Of a stretch of 64,000 nt of DNA, positions 59,890 to 64,000 are shown piece after piece. Position 1 is the stretch's first letter. Every line of letters starts with the position of its first letter. The notes beneath the pieces are model-generated. The model did not search any database and was not told the origin of the DNA. It worked only from the letters and a program-made list of their open reading frames with translations. A program made the position numbers and the translations under genes. Source of the stretch: Desulfitobacterium dehalogenans ATCC 51507 (GTDB lineage: Bacteria > Bacillota > Desulfitobacteriia > Desulfitobacteriales > Desulfitobacteriaceae); the NCBI RefSeq assembly GCF_000243155.2, contig NC_018017.1, forward strand, positions 2,294,001 to 2,358,000, in the 5' to 3' direction.

Positions 59890-60332
59890 TTAAACTAATC
59901 TCATATATAAAATCGGATAAGGATTTCCTTGCTCGTCTGTGCTAGTTCTTTTATATACCTGAAACCCCATGTGTTCATAGAAGCTTTTTGCTTGCGGATT
60001 TTGTTCATTCACCCCTAATTCGTTTATAGAATAGTTTTCCATACCATAATGTAAAAGTTGTTTTCCCAATCTCTTTCCTCTATATTGGGGGGAAATAAAA
60101 AGCATTTCCAATTTTCTTTCTTCAATTCCCATAAATGCAACAGGTTTCTTTTCATTATTGACTGCAACAATCAAATGAGCTATCGAGTTCAAAGCCTGTG
60201 GAATATACTTCGCAATATTTTAATCTCTGAATCAGATAAAAATAAATGTGCTTCTCTAACTGATTTATCCCAAACTTCAAGTAGTTGCTCTATTAGGACT
60301 GGATTTAATTCGTTGACTTCAATCAGTTTCAA
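59890..60332 (-). pseudogene. GNAT acetyltransferase, frameshifted
   Basis: The C-terminal part is a GNAT domain with the acetyl-CoA loop QYRGKRLGKQLLHYGMENY and the ending ARSFYEHMGFQVY-like NPQAKSFYEHMGFQVYKR. The N terminus (KLIEVNELNPVLIEQLLEVWDKSVREAHLFLSDSEI) is in another frame from a TTG at 60332. The break is at an A run near 60220, where one extra A restores EIKNIAKYIPQALNS. The substrate is unknown. Confidence 0.8.
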
Positions 60333-60394
60333 TATTTTATAGCTCCTTGTCAAATTCCCGTTTATCTATTTGACTGAATAAGGTCTTGAATCAA

Positions 60395-60456
60395 TGATAC
60401 CGTATTTGATTACATAAAAAAAGACATAACATTTCCTTGGCGGAAAGCTATATCTG
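60395..60456 (-). repeat. dispersed hairpin repeat, copy 3
   Basis: AGACATA / TATATCT stem (one mismatch) enclosing TTTCC-TTGGC-GGAAA, with the upstream ATGATAC block related to GGTATCAC in copy 4 and a shared GACAAATTCC-like flank near 60350. Confidence 0.7.
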
Positions 60457-60528
60457 TTTGAAACAATAATGTAAAAAAATTTTGAACTAGAAGTCATTCT
60501 GTGCAATCCATACCCATAAAATGAACGT

Positions 60529-60987
60529 TTATCTATCAATCATTTCAACTTTTTCCGTTCGTCCCATTAATGCATAATACCTTCGCCATTCAGTTAACGA
60601 TTGAAGAGGGATATATACATCATTTATTAAAAGATGTTCCGTAATACTTTCTGGGTGCAAAGAACAGTCATATTCTTTTCCTTTATGAATAATAACAAAA
60701 CCTGCCATCACATCAACATCAACCTCATCAATTGTAAATTCAAGAAAATGCCTTGTTTTATATCGAACATTTGGATTTGGCAATTCTAAATCTCCATACT
60801 GCTGTAGTATTTTTTTTAGTTCTTTTATATGATCCTCCATTGCCATAATATCAATATCCTGAAATACATCTGCTTTTCCTTTCAAGTATAGCAATAAGGA
60901 GCCCCCTACAGCCCAAACAATATTATTTTCATTTAATGCTTTGCCTATCTTTGATAACACACTTAATTTTTTTTCTACATCCATCAT
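60529..60987 (-). CDS. nucleotidyltransferase-fold protein
   Basis: A 152-residue protein with the polymerase-beta-like start IVWAVGGSLLLYLKGKADVFQDIDIMAMEDH: the GGS motif followed by DIDIM gives the two metal-binding Asp residues. A later acidic strand, EVDVDVMAG, supplies the third. The C terminus is helical (LTEWRRYYALMGRTEKVEMID). This fold occurs in antibiotic nucleotidyltransferases and in stand-alone toxins or housekeeping proteins; the family does not fix the function here. It is followed by hairpin repeat copy 3 and preceded by copy 4. Confidence 0.8.
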   Translation of the reverse strand: MMDVEKKLSVLSKIGKALNENNIVWAVGGSLLLYLKGKADVFQDIDIMAMEDHIKELKKILQQYGDLELPNPNVRYKTRHFLEFTIDEVDVDVMAGFVIIHKGKEYDCSLHPESITEHLLINDVYIPLQSLTEWRRYYALMGRTEKVEMIDR

Positions 60988-61032
60988 AACTTCCTTTTAA
61001 ATACAGCTTATCTAGGCTATAAACGAGCGTTA

Positions 61033-61090
61033 AATCCATGGTATCACGAAAGAAAAGACATAGCAATTCCTTGGCGGAAAGCCATGTCTT
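61033..61090 (-). repeat. dispersed hairpin repeat, copy 4
   Basis: The best-preserved copy: AAGACAT (61055-61061) / ATGTCTT (61084-61090), inner TTCC-TTGGC-GGAA and the upstream block AATCCATGGTATCAC. Four bases downstream lies the tRNA-like fragment. Confidence 0.75.
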
Positions 61091-61093
61091 GAT

Positions 61094-61121
61094 TGGTGTC
61101 GATGGCCGGAGTCGAACCGGC
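61094..61121 (-). other. 3' end fragment of a tRNA (tRNA-Leu-like), possible attachment-site remnant
   Basis: On the minus strand GCCGG-TTCGACT-CCGGC forms a perfect T arm, followed by the seven-base acceptor strand CATCGAC, discriminator A and CCA. The 5' acceptor, D arm, anticodon and variable arm are absent upstream. Such isolated 28-base tRNA ends are typical of attachment-site duplications left by integrative elements. The Leu assignment rests on resemblance of the T arm and acceptor and is uncertain. Confidence 0.7.
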
Positions 61122-61151
61122 ATGAGTATTAAAATGTTTTTATAAAAAGAA

Positions 61152-61184
61152 AATAGCGACGTGTTTTTGCCAGACGCCGCTATT
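61152..61184 (-). terminator. terminator of the DUF2200 gene
   Basis: AATAGCGACGT / ACGCCGCTATT (one mismatch) with a T-rich tract on the minus strand, 24 bases past the stop codon. Confidence 0.8.
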
Positions 61185-61207
61185 GGGGATTCTTATAAGA
61201 CTTGGAT

Positions 61208-61558
61208 TTATTCTCTTAATATTTTCTGCATTGCTTTACCTTTAGCCAACTCGTCAATTAGTTTATCCAAATATCGGATTTGCCGCATTAATTCATCCTC
61301 TATTTCTTCCACCCGATATCCACAAATTACTCCTTTGATCAGTGAAGCATTGGGATTAATATGAGGTGCTTGTTTGAAGAAGGTTTCCAGATCCACTTTA
61401 TCAATTATTTGTTGTTGTAATGACTTTTCATCATAACCGGTAAGCCAAAAAATGATTTCATTTACTTCTTTTTGTGTTCTTCCTCTTTTCTCTGCTTTTT
61501 GTAGATAGAGCGGATAGATGCTGGAAAAAGACATTGTAAAAATTCGCGGTTTCTCCAT
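61208..61558 (-). CDS. DUF2200 family protein
   Basis: A 116-residue protein matching DUF2200 over its whole length: [39 protein letters not shown], then [45 protein letters not shown]. It is a small cytoplasmic helical protein of unknown function, fairly widespread. AAAGGAG precedes ATG 61558. Downstream on the same strand follow its terminator and the tRNA-like fragment. Confidence 0.92.
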   Translation of the reverse strand: MEKPRIFTMSFSSIYPLYLQKAEKRGRTQKEVNEIIFWLTGYDEKSLQQQIIDKVDLETFFKQAPHINPNASLIKGVICGYRVEEIEDELMRQIRYLDKLIDELAKGKAMQKILRE

Positions 61559-61617
61559 TTGGGAATTCTCCTTTGCTTTTTATCAAAAACAATGACACAT
61601 TATCTAAATACTGCACA

Positions 61618-61916
61618 TTAACTATGAGAAACCTTCATCAACCTATCCTCCAATTGAGCAAGAACCAAAGGCCATGCTTGTTTGTGCTTATCCTTCGATT
61701 CTTCATCTGAAAACCCTGCATGCTTTAATCGTAATATTGTTCCACCCTCAACCTCTTTTAATTCCACAGTCACAACCGTTTCAGCACCTTTGGTTCCCTC
61801 AGCACCCGTTAGCCATGTAAGTTCAACCAGTTGGTCAGGCATAAGTCTAAGAAAACGACCATAGTGAGGATGACGATTCCCCTCATAGGCTGTTTCAAAG
61901 TAGAAAACAATGGATT
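61618..61916 (-). pseudogene. SRPBCC/AHSA1-type protein, N-terminally truncated
   Basis: The C-terminal half of an AHSA1-like domain is present: [62 protein letters not shown]. The frame can be followed upstream to about 61916, where a stop closes it, and the first 50 to 60 residues of the family are missing. A shorter product from ATG 61842 would not fold as the full helix-grip domain. Confidence 0.75.
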
Positions 61917-61949
61917 ATATATGTAAGATATAAATCTCTATCCGGGGTA

Positions 61950-62819
61950 TTATAATATATTTAAATAAGTTTTTTGTTGAGGGGCGGGAAAAGCGCTGTC
62001 AATTCTATGCCAATCTTCTTCATCGATCGAGATATTATAAACTTGGGCATTATCCTTGACATGGTTAAGTTGAGAAGCCTTAGGTATGGCAATGACATTC
62101 TCCTGCTGTAAAACAAAGTATAGGAGTATTTGTTCAACGGTTATGCCATAGTTTTGAGCAATCTCTTGAACTAATGGGCTTCGGGCTATTTTTTGCCGTG
62201 TACTCAGATTATGAGCCATGGGGCAGTAAGCCATCATAGGTACTTGATGAGCTTTGAGCCATGGCTGTAAATCATATTCAGTCCCCCGGGAATTTAAGTG
62301 ATAGAGCACCTGATTTGTTGAACAGCTATCTCCTCCGGGTATTTGCCAAAGCTCTTTCATATCTTCCGTATCAAAGTTGGACACGCCCCAATGATTAATC
62401 TTTCCCTGAGCTACTAATTCGTTCATGCACTCCACCGTTTCCGCAAGAGGGATATTCCCCCGCCAGTGGAGCAGATACAGATCAAGATAGTCTATGCCAA
62501 GACGCCTTAGGGAAGCCTCACAGCTCTTGAAAATATTCTTGCGCCCAGCATGGTGAGGGTAGACTTTCGAGACGATATGAAGGGTTTCCCGAGGATAAGG
62601 CTTGATCGCTTCTCCTACTAACTCCTCGGCCGCTCCGTCTCCATACATCTCGGCCGTATCGATCAAGGTCATTCCCCATTCGATTCCCATAGCCAGGGCT
62701 TTGACCTCTTGCTGCCATAAGCGGCTTTTCTCCCCCATGTACCAGGTCCCTTGGCCAAGTTTGGGCAGTTTTGTTCCATCGGGCAGTAGGACTTCTTTGG
62801 TGATTTTTTTATGGTTCAC
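61950..62819 (-). CDS. aldo/keto reductase
   Basis: A 289-residue NADPH-dependent oxidoreductase with the TIM-barrel signatures: catalytic Asp and Tyr in IDTAEMYGDGAAEELVGEAI near residue 54, catalytic Lys in HIVSKVYPHHAG near 85, catalytic His in DLYLLHWRGNIPL near 118 and the cofactor-binding IPKASQLNHVKDN near 250. It reduces aldehydes or ketones; the substrate is unknown. It starts at GTG 62819 with GGGAGG about 9 bases before it. It is 15 bases after the lipoate-ligase gene and probably cotranscribed. Confidence 0.93.
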   Translation of the reverse strand: MNHKKITKEVLLPDGTKLPKLGQGTWYMGEKSRLWQQEVKALAMGIEWGMTLIDTAEMYGDGAAEELVGEAIKPYPRETLHIVSKVYPHHAGRKNIFKSCEASLRRLGIDYLDLYLLHWRGNIPLAETVECMNELVAQGKINHWGVSNFDTEDMKELWQIPGGDSCSTNQVLYHLNSRGTEYDLQPWLKAHQVPMMAYCPMAHNLSTRQKIARSPLVQEIAQNYGITVEQILLYFVLQQENVIAIPKASQLNHVKDNAQVYNISIDEEDWHRIDSAFPAPQQKTYLNIL

Positions 62820-62833
62820 TCTCTCTTCCTCCC

Positions 62834-63841
62834 TTATACGTCTTTTACCTTTTTATCAATCCATTCTTTCATATCTTGAAGAATCATCTGATCTTCTTCC
62901 TGAATCTGAAGTGACTCTAAGGCAAGAAGCAATTCAGCACTATTTAGAGTTCGGTTAAGAAATGAAGCACTAATCTCCTGGATGAGGTGAGCATTCATAG
63001 CATCGGAATAGATAGTTGAATCAATAATCTTGCCTTGGCGCAGAGTGAAGCCTAATTCTATCCCGCCCCAAGGAAAACGGGTTTCCAGAACAAGGTCAAA
63101 TTGCGGCGTTTTACCGTACCGCCAATCCCAGGAAGAATATTTTTCATAAAGTCCACTAAGATCATAATCCCCGTCTGTTATATGCATCGGGTCCGAACAC
63201 GCACCGTATAAGCTTTGAAAGCTTTCCATCAAGGTCCCCTTCATCTCCTCAATGGACAAATTTGGTAAACAATTGCGGAGGTTGGTAATCCGGGATTGAA
63301 CCGACTGTACTCCCTTGGCCGCCATTTTTTCCTTGGATACTTGAAGGTACTTCCCTACTTTTTCCCCATCTACATGGACAAGAACTGTACCGTGGTGGTA
63401 AGCCTTATCTTTTTCAAAGTAAAAAGCATTCCCTGAAAACTTTTTCCCATCCACTGTCAGATCATTGCGACCGGTAAATTCTGCTTGAATACCTAAGCTG
63501 TTCACTCCCCCCAAGATGACCTGGAGCTGTCGATGCAAATCATAAAGCTCCCGATCCATAATAAAGGTGAAATTGAGGTTGCCTAAATCATGAAAAACTG
63601 CCCCTCCTCCGGAAAGGCGGCGGGCAAGTTTTCCCCCATCCTGTTCAAGAAGGGTGCAGCGGCATTCTTTCCAGGGATTTTGATTTCTTCCTATGACAAC
63701 AGTATTTTGATTTTGCCAAAGATAAAGGATGATCTGATTTTTCTCCACCTTATGGAAAAGGAATTCTTCCAGGGCCAGATTATACCAAGGGTCAAAGGAA
63801 TCAGAGAACACAATTTTGGTCTTTACGGTTTGACGAGACAT
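62834..63841 (-). CDS. lplA: lipoate-protein ligase A
   Basis: A 335-residue enzyme that activates lipoate with ATP and attaches it to lipoyl domains. Hallmarks are WYNLALEEFLF near residue 20, the RRLSGGGAVFHDLGNLNFTF lipoate-binding loop near 76 and KFSGNAFYFEKDKAYHHGTVLV near 135. A C-terminal accessory domain (residues about 250-335) is present, as in two-domain LplA. ATG 63841 is chosen because GGGAGG lies 9 bases upstream; the in-frame ATG at 63850 sits on that site. It is first of a two-gene unit with the aldo/keto reductase. Confidence 0.94.
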   Translation of the reverse strand: MSRQTVKTKIVFSDSFDPWYNLALEEFLFHKVEKNQIILYLWQNQNTVVIGRNQNPWKECRCTLLEQDGGKLARRLSGGGAVFHDLGNLNFTFIMDRELYDLHRQLQVILGGVNSLGIQAEFTGRNDLTVDGKKFSGNAFYFEKDKAYHHGTVLVHVDGEKVGKYLQVSKEKMAAKGVQSVQSRITNLRNCLPNLSIEEMKGTLMESFQSLYGACSDPMHITDGDYDLSGLYEKYSSWDWRYGKTPQFDLVLETRFPWGGIELGFTLRQGKIIDSTIYSDAMNAHLIQEISASFLNRTLNSAELLLALESLQIQEEDQMILQDMKEWIDKKVKDV

Positions 63842-63908
63842 GGGTACCATCCTCCCAAAGAAAATTTAAGAGCAAATTAAAACATATAGCATTACCTGGA
63901 GTTATCTT

Positions 63909-64000
63909 CTATTTTTTCCGAAACAGATAGTTCTTCATCACTTCCTTAGGGACGAGACTGCCACCGGTTGCCCAAACCAGATGGGTTCCTTTCTCCAATG
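63909..64000 (-). CDS. dsdA: D-serine ammonia-lyase, C-terminal end only (runs off the window)
   Basis: The last 29 residues before a TAG stop read LEKGTHLVWATGGSLVPKEV and then MKNYLFRKK. The THLVWATGG(G/S)xVP signature near the C terminus is characteristic of the PLP enzyme DsdA, which deaminates D-serine to pyruvate and ammonia. Too little is visible to judge integrity. The gap of about 67 bases to lplA shows no clear terminator. Confidence 0.75.
   Translation of the reverse strand, partial: LEKGTHLVWATGGSLVPKEVMKNYLFRKK

Overview
The window reads as chromosome of a spore-forming, low-to-medium GC Firmicute of the Peptococcaceae/Desulfitobacteriaceae type. Desulfitobacterium is the closest match I recognise, by inference: AddAB, a CotF-like coat protein, a LysM coat-type protein, sigma-54 control of beta-oxidation, and a heme/iron-sulfur ETF:menaquinone oxidoreductase next to etfBA. 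Strong Shine-Dalgarno sequences with frequent GTG and TTG starts are used throughout.

Layout. 1-4760: an unrecognised 250-residue protein, a His/Met/Cys-rich LysM protein and a three-gene ABC importer behind a terminator-like leader hairpin. 4760-5314: a gene-free convergent gap filled by two very large DNA foldbacks. 5315-12950: addB-addA (double-strand break repair). 13111-23335: membrane and envelope genes (lipoprotein, YitT, ECF sigma/DUF4349 anti-sigma pair, cardiolipin synthase, paired half-size chromate transporters, CotF-like coat protein, PspC, DUF6765/DUF4474). 23332-30574: heterodimeric ABC exporter, small proteins, an aromatic-acid-exporter-like protein and an M24 peptidase.

30684-44814 is the metabolic core. 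Read on the minus strand it is acyl-CoA dehydrogenase, 3-hydroxybutyryl-CoA dehydrogenase, a second acyl-CoA dehydrogenase, etfB, etfA, a membrane heme/FeS oxidoreductase (EMO type), an acetate transporter, a CoA-transferase, thiolase and crotonase. Together these oxidise a short-chain acyl-CoA such as butyryl-CoA to acetyl-CoA. The CoA-transferase activates the acid, and electrons pass from the dehydrogenases through ETF and the membrane oxidoreductase to menaquinone. A perfect sigma-54 promoter (42441-42456) precedes the first gene, and a CBS-PAS-PAS-AAA+-Fis sigma-54 activator lies immediately upstream, so the module looks like one regulon.

44815-61950 is a scarred accessory region: truncated, fused and frameshifted genes (DUF3102/DUF1659, Xre, LysR, permease, lipoproteins, a 7TM-PAS-GGDEF protein, GNAT, SRPBCC), a BlaI/BlaR1 pair with visible operators, a second ECF sigma/anti-sigma pair, an IS110-family element with a frameshifted transposase, and an intact IS256-family element inserted with an 8-bp target duplication into the fourth to sixth bases after the ATG of a cupin gene. 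A dispersed hairpin repeat (four copies) and a tRNA-Leu-like 3' fragment add to the picture of past integration and deletion. 61950-64000 returns to ordinary genes: aldo/keto reductase, lipoate-protein ligase and the end of a D-serine ammonia-lyase.

No CRISPR array, rRNA or complete tRNA was seen.
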